The notes under the pieces were generated by a model. That model made no database searches, was not told the DNA's origin, and saw only the letters and a list, made by a program, of their open reading frames with translations. A stretch of DNA of 64,000 bases from Hippasteria phrygiana (Eukaryota; Echinodermata; Asteroidea; Valvatida; Goniasteridae), in assembly GCA_037893225.1 (NCBI GenBank), contig JAZGUH010000116.1, positions 248,001 through 312,000 of the forward strand, in the 5' to 3' direction. Shown one piece after another: positions 13,401 to 26,619 of the stretch (position 1 is its first letter; every line of letters starts with the position of its first letter). The translations under genes and the position numbers were made by a program.

Positions 13401-13429
13401 TATGACTTGCTTTACTCATTGATAATTGC
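10424..13429 (+). repeat. 13-monomer block duplicated at 33797-36802
   Basis: Order: G-T-ga, A-C-ga, A-C-ga, A-C-ys, T-T-xc (28A), G-T-gw, Ai-C-ga, A-T-ga, A-C-yc, Gv-T-gw, Ai-C-ya (swap), A-C-ga (75T), A-Cr-ga. All 13 units recur 23373 bp to the right. The one difference I found is a private GG to TC change at 11913-11914 in the seventh unit. The rare 28A variant (ATTATGAC) in the fifth unit occurs only here and at 34722, which supports common descent. Confidence 0.88.
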
Positions 13430-14587
13430 ATGAAATATCAACCAAATACAGTAATTTTGACATGTATGGATAGCTTAGATCTGGCGCTACATGTTGCAAT
13501 TATCGGCGGCTTCTTAGAGTTAACACTTGTGGAGAAAATTCAAACCTCGCAATGTTTATTTTCTTTCCGGCCAACATCTGTGTGCATATTACCTTCTATT
13601 TATTGCTCCATGCCTGTCAAATTCCCTAGGGTATGACTTGCTTTACTCATTCATAATTGCATGAAATATCAACCAAATACAGTCATTTTGACATGTATGG
13701 ATAGCTTAGATCTGGCGCTACATGTTGCAATCATCGGCGGCTTCCTAGAGTTAAAACTTGTGGAGAAAATTCAAACCTCGCAATGTTTATTTTCTTTCCG
13801 GCCAACATCTGTGTACATGTTACCGTCTATTTATTGCTCCATGCATGTCAAATTCCCTGGGGTATGGACTAGCTTTACTCATTCATAATTGCATGAAATA
13901 TCAACCAAATTCAGTAATTTTGACATGTATGGATAGCTTAGATCTGGCGCTACATGTTGCAATCATTGGCGGCTTCCTAGAGTTAAAACGTGTGGAGAAA
14001 ATTCAAACCTCGCAATGTTTATTTTCTTTCCGGCCAACATCTGTGTGCATATTACCTTCTATTTATTGCTCCATGCCTGTCAAATTCCCTAGGGTATGAC
14101 TTGCTTTACTCATTCATAATTGCATGAAATATCAACCAAATACAGTCATTTTGACATGTATGGATAGCTTAGATCTGGCGCTACATGTTGCAATCATCGG
14201 CGGCTTCCTAGAGTTAAAACTTGTGGAGAAAATTCAAACCTCGCAATGTTTATTTTCTTTCCGGCCAACATCTGTGTACATGTTACCGTCTATTTATTGC
14301 TCCATGCATGTCAAATTCCCTGGGGTATGGACTAGCTTTACTCATTCATAATTGCATGAAATATCAACCAAATTCAGTAATTTTGACATGTATGGATAGC
14401 TTAGACCTGGCGCTACATGTTGCAATTATCGGCGGCTTCTTAGAGTTAACACTTGTGGAGAAAATTCAAACCTCGCAATGTTTATTTTCTTTCCGGCCAA
14501 CATCTGTGTACATATAACCGTCTATTTATTGCTCCATGCATGTCAAATTCCCTGGGGTATGGACTTGCTTTATTCATTCATAATTGC
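13430..14587 (+). repeat. Five-monomer mosaic block
   Basis: Order: A-T-ga, A-C-ys (24C), T-Cr-ga, A-C-ys (24C), T-T-xc. The units at 13661 and 14124 match at the diagnostic sites and flank a chimera at 13893. This order occurs nowhere else in the window, so it looks like a local rearrangement in which a two-monomer step was inserted. Confidence 0.85.
13893..14123 (+). repeat. Chimeric monomer T-Cr-ga
   Basis: The 5' end carries T19, as in units that follow an s tail. The middle carries 75T and 98G, otherwise found only in A19 units such as 1861 and 13199. The tail is 199A followed by CATTC rather than the CATTG that follows other 98G monomers. This requires at least two switches between parental haplotypes inside or at the edge of one 231-bp unit. 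Confidence 0.8.
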
Positions 14588-15974
14588 ATGAAATATCAAC
14601 CAAATGCAGTAATTTTGACATGTATGGATAGCTTAGATCTGGCGCTACATGTTGCAATTATCGGCGGCTTCTTAGAGTTAACACTTGTGGAGAAAATTCA
14701 AACCTCGCAATGTTTATTTTCTTTCCGGCCAACATCTGTGTGCATATTACCTTCTATTTATTGCTCCATGCCTGTCAAATTCCCTTGGGTATGACTTGCT
14801 TTACTCATTCATAATTGCATGAAATATCAACCAAATACAGTAATTTTGACATGTATTGATAGCTTAGATCTGGCGCTACATGTTGCAATCATCGGCGGCT
14901 TCCTAGAGTTAAAACTTGTGGAGAAAATTCAAACCTCGCAATGTTTATTTTCTTTCCGGCCAACATCTGTGTGCATATTACCTTCTATTTATTGCTCCAT
15001 GCCTGTCAAATTCCCTAGGGTATGACTTGCTTTACTCATTCATAATTGCATGAAATATCAACCAAATACAGTAATTTTGACATGTATGGATAGCTTAGAT
15101 CTGGCGCTACATGTTGCAATTATCGGCGGCTTCTTAGAGTTAACACTTGTGGAGAAAATTCAAACCTCGCAATGTTTATTTTCTTTCCGGCCAACATCTG
15201 TGTGCATATTACCTTCTATTTATTGCTCCATGCCTGTCAAATTCCCTAGGGTATGACTTGCTTTACTCATTCATAATTGCATGAAATATCAACCAAATAC
15301 AGTAATTTTGACATGTATGGATAGCTTAGATCTGGCGCTACATGTTGCAATCATCGGCGGCTTCCTAGAGTTAAAACTTGTGGAGAAAATTCAAACCTCG
15401 CAATGTTTATTTTCTTTCCGGCCAACATCTGTGTACATGTTACCGTCTATTTATTGCTCCATGCATGTCAAATTCCCTGGGGTATGGACTTGCTTTATTC
15501 ATTCATAATTGCATGAAATATCAACCAAATGCAGTAATTGTGACATGTATGGATAGCTTAGATCTGGCGCTACATGTTGCAATTATCGGCGGCTTCTTAG
15601 AGTTAACACTTGTGGAGAAAATTCAAACCTCGCAATGTTTATTTTCTTTCCGGCCAACATCTGTGTGCATATTACCTTCTATTTATTGCTCCATGCCTGT
15701 CAAATTCCCTTGGGTATGACTTGCTTTACTCATTCATAATTGCATGAAATATCAACCAAATACAGTAATTTTGACATGTATTGATAGCTTAGATCTGGCG
15801 CTACATGTTGCAATCATCGGCGGCTTCCTAGAGTTAAAACTTGTGGAGAAAATTCAAACCTCGCAATGTTTATTTTCTTTCCGGCCAACATCTGTGTACA
15901 TGTTACCGTCTATTTATTGCCTCATGCCTGTCAAATTCCCTAGGGTATGACTTGCTTTACTCATTCATAATTGC
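14588..15974 (+). repeat. Six-monomer block matching 11581-12967
   Basis: Order: G-T-gw, Ai-C-ga, A-T-ga, A-C-yc, Gv-T-gw, Ai-C-ya (swap). It matches 11581-12967 at an offset of 3007 bp (13 monomers) apart from the private dinucleotide at 11913. The match continues to 16667 with one change: 98T here where 13199 has 98G. The last two units also equal 12-473. Confidence 0.88.
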
Positions 15975-18900
15975 ATGAAATATCAACCAAATACAGTAAT
16001 TTTGACATGTATGGATAGCTTAGATCTGGCGCTACATGTTGCAATCATTGGCGGCTTCCTAGAGTTAAAACTTGTGGAGAAAATTCAAACCTCGCAATGT
16101 TTATTTTCTTTCCGGCCAACATCTGTGTGCATATTACCTTCTATTTATTGCTCCATGCCTGTCAAATTCCCTAGGGTATGACTTGCTTTACTCATTCATA
16201 ATTGCATGAAATATCAACCAAATACAGTAATTTTGACATGTATGGATAGCTTAGATCTGGCGCTACATGTTGCAATCATTGGCGGCTTCCTAGAGTTAAA
16301 ACTTGTGGAGAAAATTCAAACCTCGCAATGTTTATTTTCTTTCCGGCCAACATCTGTGTGCATATTACCTTCTATTTATTGCTCCATGCCTGTCAAATTC
16401 CCTAGGGTATGACTTGCTTTACTCATTGATAATTGCATGAAATATCAACCAAATACAGTAATTTTGACATGTATGGATAGCTTAGATCTGGCGCTACATG
16501 TTGCAATTATCGGCGGCTTCTTAGAGTTAACACTTGTGGAGAAAATTCAAACCTCGCAATGTTTATTTTCTTTCCGGCCAACATCTGTGTGCATATTACC
16601 TTCTATTTATTGCTCCATGCCTGTCAAATTCCCTAGGGTATGACTTGCTTTACTCATTCATAATTGCATGAAATATCAACCAAATACAGTAATTTTGACA
16701 TGTATGGATAGCTTAGATCTGGCGCTACATGTTGCAATCATCGGCGGCTTCCTAGAGTTAAAACTTGTGGAGAAAATTCAAACCTCGCAATGTTTATTTT
16801 CTTTCCGGCCAACATCTGTGTACATGTTACCGTCTATTTATTGCTCCATGCATGTCAAATTCCCTGGGGTATGGACTTGCTTTATTCATTCATAATTGCA
16901 TGAAATATCAACCAAATGCAGTAATTGTGACATGTATGGATAGCTTAGATCTGGCGCTACATGTTGCAATTATCGGCGGCTTCTTAGAGTTAACACTTGT
17001 GGAGAAAATTCAAACCTCGCAATGTTTATTTTCTTTCCGGCCAACATCTGTGTGCATATTACCTTCTATTTATTGCTCCATGCCTGTCAAATTCCCTTGG
17101 GTATGACTTGCTTTACTCATTCATAATTGCATGAAATATCAACCAAATACAGTAATTTTGACATGTATTGATAGCTTAGATCTGGCGCTACATGTTGCAA
17201 TCATCGGCGGCTTCCTAGAGTTAAAACTTGTGGAGAAAATTCAAACCTCGCAATGTTTATTTTCTTTCCGGCCAACATCTGTGTACATGTTACCGTCTAT
17301 TTATTGCCTCATGCCTGTCAAACTCCCTAGGGTATGACTTGCTTTACTCATTCATAATTGCATGAAATATCAACCAAATACAGTAATTTTGACATGTATG
17401 GATAGCTTAGATCTGGCGCTACATGTTGCAATCATTGGCGGCTTCCTAGAGTTAAAACGTGTGGAGAAAATTCAAACCTCGCAATGTTTATTTTCTTTCC
17501 GGCCAACATCTGTGTGCATATTACCTTCTATTTATTGCTCCATGCATGTCAAATTCCCTAGGGTATGACTTGCTTTACTCATTGATAATTGCATGAAATA
17601 TCAACCAAATACAGTAATTTTGACATGTATGGATAGCTTAGATCTGGCGCTACATGTTGCAATTATCGGCGGCTTCTTAGAGTTAACACTTGTGGAGAAA
17701 ATTCAAACCTCGCAATGTTTATTTTCTTTCCGGCCAACATCTGTGTACATGTTACCGTCTATTTATTGCTCCATGCATGTCAAATTCCCTGGGGTATGGA
17801 CTAGCTTTACTCATTTATAATTGCATGAAATATCAACCAAATTCAGTAATTTTGACATGTATGGATAGCTTAGATCTGGCGCTACATGTTGCAATTATCG
17901 GCGGCTTCTTAGAGTTAACACTTGTGGAGAAAATTCAAACCTCGCAATGTTTATTTTCTTTCCGGCCAACATCTGTGTGCATATTACCTTCTATTTATTG
18001 CTCCATGCCTGTCAAATTCCCTTGGGTATGACTTGCTTTACTCATTCATAATTGCATGAAATATCAACCAAATACAGTAATTTTGACATGTATTGATAGC
18101 TTAGATCTGGCGCTACATGTTGCAATCATCGGCGGCTTCCTAGAGTTAAAACTTGTGGAGAAAATTCAAACCTCGCAATGTTTATTTTCTTTCCGGCCAA
18201 CATCTGTGTACATGTTACCGTCTATTTATTGCTCCATGCCTGTCAAATTCCCTAGGGTATGACTTGCTTTACTCATTCATAATTGCATGAAATATCAACC
18301 AAATACAGTAATTTTGACATGTATGGATAGCTTAGATCTGGCGCTACATGTTGCAATCATCGGCGGCTTCCTAGAGTTAAAACTTGTGGAGAAAATTCAA
18401 ACCTCGCAATGTTTATTTTCTTTCCGGCCAACATCTGTGTACATGTTACCGTCTATTTATTGCTCCATGCATGTCAAATTCCCTGGGGTATGGACTTGCT
18501 TTATTCATTCATAATTGCATGAAATATCAACCAAATGCAGTAATTTTGACATGTATGGATAGCTTAGATCTGGCGCTACATGTTGCAATCATCGGCGGCT
18601 TCCTAGAGTTAAAACTTGTGGAGAAAATTCAAACCTCGCAATGTTTATTTTCTTTCCGGCCAACATCTGTGTGCATATTACCTTCTATTTATTGCTCCAT
18701 GCCTGTCAAATTCCCTAGGGTATGACTTGCTTTACTCATTGATAATTGCATGATATATCAACCAAATACAGTAATTTTGACATGTATGGATAGCTTAGAT
18801 CTGGCGCTACATGTTGCAATTATCGGCGGCTTCTTAGAGTTAACACTTGTGGAGAAAATTCAAACCTCGCAATGTTTATTTTCTTTCCGGCCAACATCTG

Positions 18901-20138
18901 TGTGCATATTACCTTCTATTTATTGCTCCATGCCTGTCAAATTCCCTAGGGTATGACTTGCTTTACTCATTCATAATTGCATGAAATATCAACCAAATAC
19001 AGTCATTTTGACATGTATGGATAGCTTAGATCTGGCGCTACATGTTGCAATCATCGGCGGCTTCCTAGAGTTAAAACTTGTGGAGAAAATTCAAACCTCG
19101 CAATGTTTATTTTCTTTCCGGCCAACATCTGTGTACATGTTACCGTCTATTTATTGCTCCATGCATGTCAAATTCCCTGGGGTATGGACTAGCTTTACTC
19201 ATTCATAATTGCATGAAATATCAACCAAATTCAGTAATTTTGACATGTATGGATAGCTTAGACCTGGCGCTACATGTTGCAATTATCGGCGGCTTCTTAG
19301 AGTTAACACTTGTGGAGAAAATTCAAACCTCGCAATGTTTATTTTCTTTCCGGCCAACATCTGTGTACATATAACCGTCTATTTATTGCTCCATGCATGT
19401 CAAATTCCCTGGGGTATGGACTTGCTTTATTCATTCATAATTGCATGAAATATCAACCAAATGCAGTAATTTTGACATGTATGGATAGCTTAGATCTGGC
19501 GCTACATGTTGCAATTATCGGCGGCTTCTTAGAGTTAACACTTGTGGAGAAAATTCAAACCTCGCAATGTTTATTTTCTTTCCGGCCAACATCTGTGTGC
19601 ATATTACCTTCTATTTATTGCTCCATGCCTGTCAAATTCCCTAGGGTATGACTTGCTTTACTCATTCATAATTGCATGAAATATCAACCAAATACAGTAA
19701 TTTTGACATGTATGGATAGCTTAGATCTGGCGCTACATGTTGCAATCATCGGCGGCTTCCTAGAGTTAAAACTTGTGGAGAAAATTCAAACCTCGCAATG
19801 TTTATTTTCTTTCCGGCCAACATCTGTGTACATGTTACCGTCTATTTATTGCTCCATGCATGTCAAATTCCCTGGGGTATGGACTTGCTTTATTCATTCA
19901 TAATTGCATGAAATATCAACCAAATGCAGTAATTTTGACATGTATGGATAGCTTAGATCTGGCGCTACATGTTGCAATCATCGGCGGCTTCCTAGAGTTA
20001 AAACTTGTGGAGAAAATTCAAACCTCGCAATGTTTATTTTCTTTCCGGCCAACATCTGTGTGCATATTACCTTCTATTTATTGCTCCATGCCTGTCAAAT
20101 TCCCTAGGGTATGACTTGCTTTACTCATTGATAATTGC
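15975..20138 (+). repeat. 18-monomer higher-order repeat, copy 3 (4164 bp)
   Basis: Same order and same total length as 474-4637, at an offset of 15501 bp. It is not adjacent to copies 1 and 2; 31 monomers of other order lie between. Markers present: 193C at 17131, 98G at 17362, the l tail at 17593, ATGATATATC at 18750 and GTCATT at 18981. I found no difference from copy 1 at the diagnostic sites. Confidence 0.92.
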
Positions 20139-21528
20139 ATGAAATATCAACCAAATACAGTAATTTTGACATGTATGGATAGCTTAGATCTGGCGCTACA
20201 TGTTGCAATCATCGGCGGCTTCCTAGAGTTAAAACTTGTGGAGAAAATTCAAACCTCGCAATGTTTATTTTCTTTCCGGCCAACATCTGTGTACATATAA
20301 CCGTCTATTTATTGCTCCATGCATGTCAAATTCCCTGGGGTATGGACTTGCTTTATTCATTCATAATTGCATGAAATATCAACCAAATGCAGTAATTTTG
20401 ACATGTATGGATAGCTTAGATCTGGCGCTACATGTTGCAATCATCGGCGGCTTCCTAGAGTTAAAACTTGTGGAGAAAATTCAAACCTCGCAATGTTTAT
20501 TTTCTTTCCGGCCAACATCTGTGTACATGTTACCGTCTATTTATTGCTCCATGCATGTCAAATTCCCTGGGGTATGGACTAGCTTTACTCATTCATAATT
20601 GCATGAAATATCAACCAAATTCAGTAATTTTGACATGTATGGATAGCTTAGACCTGGCGCTACATGTTGCAATTATCGGCGGCTTCTTAGAGTTAACACT
20701 TGTGGAGAAAATTCAAACCTCGCAATGTTTATTTTCTTTCCGGCCAACATCTGTGTACATATAACCGTCTATTTATTGCTCCATGCATGTCAAATTCCCT
20801 GGGGTATGGACTTGCTTTATTCATTCATAATTGCATGAAATATCAACCAAATGCAGTAATTTTGACATGTATGGATAGCTTAGATCTGGCGCTACATGTT
20901 GCAATTATCGGCGGCTTCTTAGAGTTAACACTTGTGGAGAAAATTCAAACCTCGCAATGTTTATTTTCTTTCCGGCCAACATCTGTGTGCATATTACCTT
21001 CTATTTATTGCTCCATGCCTGTCAAATTCCCTAGGGTATGACTTGCTTTACTCATTCATAATTGCATGAAATATCAACCAAATACAGTAATTTTGACATG
21101 TATGGATAGCTTAGATCTGGCGCTACATGTTGCAATCATCGGCGGCTTCCTAGAGTTAAAACTTGTGGAGAAAATTCAAACCTCGCAATGTTTATTTTCT
21201 TTCCGGCCAACATCTGTGTACATGTTACCGTCTATTTATTGCTCCATGCATGTCAAATTCCCTGGGGTATGGACTTGCTTTATTCATTCATAATTGCATG
21301 AAATATCAACCAAATGCAGTAATTTTGACATGTATGGATAGCTTAGATCTGGCGCTACATGTTGCAATCATCGGCGGCTTCCTAGAGTTAAAACTTGTGG
21401 AGAAAATTCAAACCTCGCAATGTTTATTTTCTTTCCGGCCAACATCTGTGTGCATATTACCTTCTATTTATTGCTCCATGCCTGTCAAATTCCCTAGGGT
21501 ATGACTTGCTTTACTCATTGATAATTGC
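20139..21528 (+). repeat. Six-monomer local duplication with junction monomers
   Basis: Order: A-C-xc, G-C-ys, T-T-xc, G-T-ga, A-C-yc, G-C-ga. The last four units repeat 19213-20138 at an offset of 1390 bp (six monomers). The units at 20139 and 20371 are unusual combinations. The first is a C-mid unit preceded by CATTG, like the other tandem junction at 4638; the second pairs G19 with an s tail. They look like the recombinant joint of a short tandem duplication. Confidence 0.82.
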
Positions 21529-22917
21529 ATGAAATATCAACCAAATACAGTAATTTTGACATGTATGGATAGCTTAGATCTGGCGCTACATGTTGCAATT
21601 ATCGGCGGCTTCTTAGAGTTAACACTTGTGGAGAAAATTCAAACCTCGCAATGTTTATTTTCTTTCCGGCCAACATCTGTGTACATGTTACCGTCTATTT
21701 ATTGCTCCATGCATGTCAAATTCCCTGGGGTATGGACTAGCTTTACTCATTCATAATTGCATGAAATATCAACCAAATTCAGTAATTTTGACATGTATGG
21801 ATAGCTTAGACCTGGCGCTACATGTTGCAATTATCGGCGGCTTCTTAGAGTTAACACTTGTGGAGAAAATTCAAACCTCGCAATGTTTATTTTCTTTCCG
21901 GCCAACATCTGTGTGCATATTACCTTCTATTTATTGCTCCATGCCTGTCAAATTCCCTTGGGTATGACTTGCTTTACTCATTCATAATTGCATGAAATAT
22001 CAACCAAATACAGTAATTTTGACATGTATTGATAGCTTAGATCTGGCGCTACATGTTGCAATCATCGGCGGCTTCCTAGAGTTAAAACTTGTGGAGAAAA
22101 TTCAAACCTCGCAATGTTTATTTTCTTTCCGGCCAACATCTGTGTACATGTTACCGTCTATTTATTGCTCCATGCCTGTCAAATTCCCTAGGGTATGACT
22201 TGCTTTACTCATTCATAATTGCATGAAATATCAACCAAATACGGTAATTTTGACATGTATGGATAGCTTAGATCTGGCGCTACATGTTGCAATCATCGGC
22301 GGCTTCCTAGAGTTAAAACTTGAGGAGAAAATTCAAACCTCGCAATGTTTATTTTCTTTCCGGCCAACATCTGTGTACATGTTACCGTCTATTTATTGCT
22401 CCATGCATGTCAAATTCCCTGGGGTATGGACTAGCTTTACTCATTTATAATTGCATGAAATATCAACCAAATTCAGTAATTTTGACATGTATGGATAGCT
22501 TAGACCTGGCGCTACATGTTGCAATTATCGGCGGCTTCTTAGAGTTAACACTTGTGGAGAAAATTCAAACCTCGCAATGTTTATTTTCTTTCCGGCCAAC
22601 ATCTGTGTACATATAACCGTCTATTTATTGCTCCATGCATGTCAAATTCCCTGGGGTATGGACTTGCTTTATTCATTCATAATTGCATGAAATATCAACC
22701 AAATGCAGTAATTTTGACATGTATGGATAGCTTAGATCTGGCGCTACATGTTGCAATCATCGGCGGCTTCCTAGAGTTAAAACTTGTGGAGAAAATTCAA
22801 ACCTCGCAATGTTTATTTTCTTTCCGGCCAACATCTGTGTGCATATTACCTTCTATTTATTGCTCCATGCCTGTCAAATTCCCTAGGGTATGACTTGCTT
22901 TACTCATTGATAATTGC
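21529..22917 (+). repeat. Six-monomer block (with 101A marker)
   Basis: Order: A-T-ys, T-T-gw, Ai-C-ya, A-Ce-yl (21G), T-T-xc, G-C-ga. The run 21066-22917 matches 26157-28008 at an offset of 5091 bp, except at the 3' end of the last unit, where the second copy becomes chimeric. Compared with 8802-10423, the T-hybrid-ys unit is missing. Confidence 0.88.
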
Positions 22918-25900
22918 ATGAAATATCAACCAAATACAGTAATTTTGACATGTATGGATAGCTTAGATCTGGCGCTACATGTTGCAATTATCGGCGGCTT
23001 CTTAGAGTTAACACTTGTGGAGAAAATTCAAACCTCGCAATGTTTATTTTCTTTCCGGCCAACATCTGTGTGCATATTACCTTCTATTTATTGCTCCATG
23101 CCTGTCAAATTCCCTAGGGTATGACTTGCTTTACTCATTCATAATTGCATGAAATATCAACCAAATACAGTAATTTTGACATGTATGGATAGCTTAGATC
23201 TGGCGCTACATGTTGCAATCATCGGCGGCTTCCTAGAGTTAAAACTTGTGGAGAAAATTCAAACCTCGCAATGTTTATTTTCTTTCCGGCCAACATCTGT
23301 GTACATGTTACCGTCTATTTATTGCTCCATGCATGTCAAATTCCCTGGGGTATGGACTTGCTTTATTCATTCATAATTGCATGAAATATCAACCAAATGC
23401 AGTAATTGTGACATGTATGGATAGCTTAGATCTGGCGCTACATGTTGCAATTATCGGCGGCTTCTTAGAGTTAACACTTGTGGAGAAAATTCAAACCTCG
23501 CAATGTTTATTTTCTTTCCGGCCAACATCTGTGTGCATATTACCTTCTATTTATTGCTCCATGCCTGTCAAATTCCCTTGGGTATGACTTGCTTTACTCA
23601 TTCATAATTGCATGAAATATCAACCAAATACAGTAATTTTGACATGTATTGATAGCTTAGATCTGGCGCTACATGTTGCAATCATCGGCGGCTTCCTAGA
23701 GTTAAAACTTGTGGAGAAAATTCAAACCTCGCAATGTTTATTTTCTTTCCGGCCAACATCTGTGTACATGTTACCGTCTATTTATTGCCTCATGCCTGTC
23801 AAACTCCCTAGGGTATGACTTGCTTTACTCATTCATAATTGCATGAAATATCAACCAAATACAGTAATTTTGACATGTATGGATAGCTTAGATCTGGCGC
23901 TACATGTTGCAATCATTGGCGGCTTCCTAGAGTTAAAACGTGTGGAGAAAATTCAAACCTCGCAATGTTTATTTTCTTTCCGGCCAACATCTGTGTGCAT
24001 ATTACCTTCTATTTATTGCTCCATGCATGTCAAATTCCCTAGGGTATGACTTGCTTTACTCATTGATAATTGCATGAAATATCAACCAAATACAGTAATT
24101 TTGACATGTATGGATAGCTTAGATCTGGCGCTACATGTTGCAATTATCGGCGGCTTCTTAGAGTTAACACTTGTGGAGAAAATTCAAACCTCGCAATGTT
24201 TATTTTCTTTCCGGCCAACATCTGTGTACATGTTACCGTCTATTTATTGCTCCATGCATGTCAAATTCCCTGGGGTATGGACTAGCTTTACTCATTTATA
24301 ATTGCATGAAATATCAACCAAATTCAGTAATTTTGACATGTATGGATAGCTTAGATCTGGCGCTACATGTTGCAATTATCGGCGGCTTCTTAGAGTTAAC
24401 ACTTGTGGAGAAAATTCAAACCTCGCAATGTTTATTTTCTTTCCGGCCAACATCTGTGTGCATATTACCTTCTATTTATTGCTCCATGCCTGTCAAATTC
24501 CCTTGGGTATGACTTGCTTTACTCATTCATAATTGCATGAAATATCAACCAAATACAGTAATTTTGACATGTATTGATAGCTTAGATCTGGCGCTACATG
24601 TTGCAATCATCGGCGGCTTCCTAGAGTTAAAACTTGTGGAGAAAATTCAAACCTCGCAATGTTTATTTTCTTTCCGGCCAACATCTGTGTACATGTTACC
24701 GTCTATTTATTGCTCCATGCCTGTCAAATTCCCTAGGGTATGACTTGCTTTACTCATTCATAATTGCATGAAATATCAACCAAATACAGTAATTTTGACA
24801 TGTATGGATAGCTTAGATCTGGCGCTACATGTTGCAATCATCGGCGGCTTCCTAGAGTTAAAACTTGTGGAGAAAATTCAAACCTCGCAATGTTTATTTT
24901 CTTTCCGGCCAACATCTGTGTACATGTTACCGTCTATTTATTGCTCCATGCATGTCAAATTCCCTGGGGTATGGACTTGCTTTATTCATTCATAATTGCA
25001 TGAAATATCAACCAAATGCAGTAATTTTGACATGTATGGATAGCTTAGATCTGGCGCTACATGTTGCAATCATCGGCGGCTTCCTAGAGTTAAAACTTGT
25101 GGAGAAAATTCAAACCTCGCAATGTTTATTTTCTTTCCGGCCAACATCTGTGTGCATATTACCTTCTATTTATTGCTCCATGCCTGTCAAATTCCCTAGG
25201 GTATGACTTGCTTTACTCATTGATAATTGCATGATATATCAACCAAATACAGTAATTTTGACATGTATGGATAGCTTAGATCTGGCGCTACATGTTGCAA
25301 TTATCGGCGGCTTCTTAGAGTTAACACTTGTGGAGAAAATTCAAACCTCGCAATGTTTATTTTCTTTCCGGCCAACATCTGTGTGCATATTACCTTCTAT
25401 TTATTGCTCCATGCCTGTCAAATTCCCTAGGGTATGACTTGCTTTACTCATTCATAATTGCATGAAATATCAACCAAATACAGTCATTTTGACATGTATG
25501 GATAGCTTAGATCTGGCGCTACATGTTGCAATCATCGGCGGCTTCCTAGAGTTAAAACTTGTGGAGAAAATTCAAACCTCGCAATGTTTATTTTCTTTCC
25601 GGCCAACATCTGTGTACATGTTACCGTCTATTTATTGCTCCATGCATGTCAAATTCCCTGGGGTATGGACTAGCTTTACTCATTCATAATTGCATGAAAT
25701 ATCAACCAAATTCAGTAATTTTGACATGTATGGATAGCTTAGACCTGGCGCTACATGTTGCAATTATCGGCGGCTTCTTAGAGTTAACACTTGTGGAGAA
25801 AATTCAAACCTCGCAATGTTTATTTTCTTTCCGGCCAACATCTGTGTACATATAACCGTCTATTTATTGCTCCATGCATGTCAAATTCCCTGGGGTATGG

Positions 25901-26619
25901 ACTTGCTTTATTCATTCATAATTGCATGAAATATCAACCAAATGCAGTAATTTTGACATGTATGGATAGCTTAGATCTGGCGCTACATGTTGCAATTATC
26001 GGCGGCTTCTTAGAGTTAACACTTGTGGAGAAAATTCAAACCTCGCAATGTTTATTTTCTTTCCGGCCAACATCTGTGTGCATATTACCTTCTATTTATT
26101 GCTCCATGCCTGTCAAATTCCCTAGGGTATGACTTGCTTTACTCATTCATAATTGCATGAAATATCAACCAAATACAGTAATTTTGACATGTATGGATAG
26201 CTTAGATCTGGCGCTACATGTTGCAATCATCGGCGGCTTCCTAGAGTTAAAACTTGTGGAGAAAATTCAAACCTCGCAATGTTTATTTTCTTTCCGGCCA
26301 ACATCTGTGTACATGTTACCGTCTATTTATTGCTCCATGCATGTCAAATTCCCTGGGGTATGGACTTGCTTTATTCATTCATAATTGCATGAAATATCAA
26401 CCAAATGCAGTAATTTTGACATGTATGGATAGCTTAGATCTGGCGCTACATGTTGCAATCATCGGCGGCTTCCTAGAGTTAAAACTTGTGGAGAAAATTC
26501 AAACCTCGCAATGTTTATTTTCTTTCCGGCCAACATCTGTGTGCATATTACCTTCTATTTATTGCTCCATGCCTGTCAAATTCCCTAGGGTATGACTTGC
26601 TTTACTCATTGATAATTGC
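22918..26619 (+). repeat. HOR partial copy 4 (16 of 18 monomers, 3702 bp)
   Basis: Carries units 3 to 18 of the 4164-bp unit in order and lacks the two leading A-C-ga (75T) units. 22918 aligns with 936, 5100 and 16437. The offset to copy 3 is 6481 bp. Markers at 23612 (193C), 23843 (98G), 25231 (ATGATATATC) and 25462 (GTCATT) confirm the register. Confidence 0.9.
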
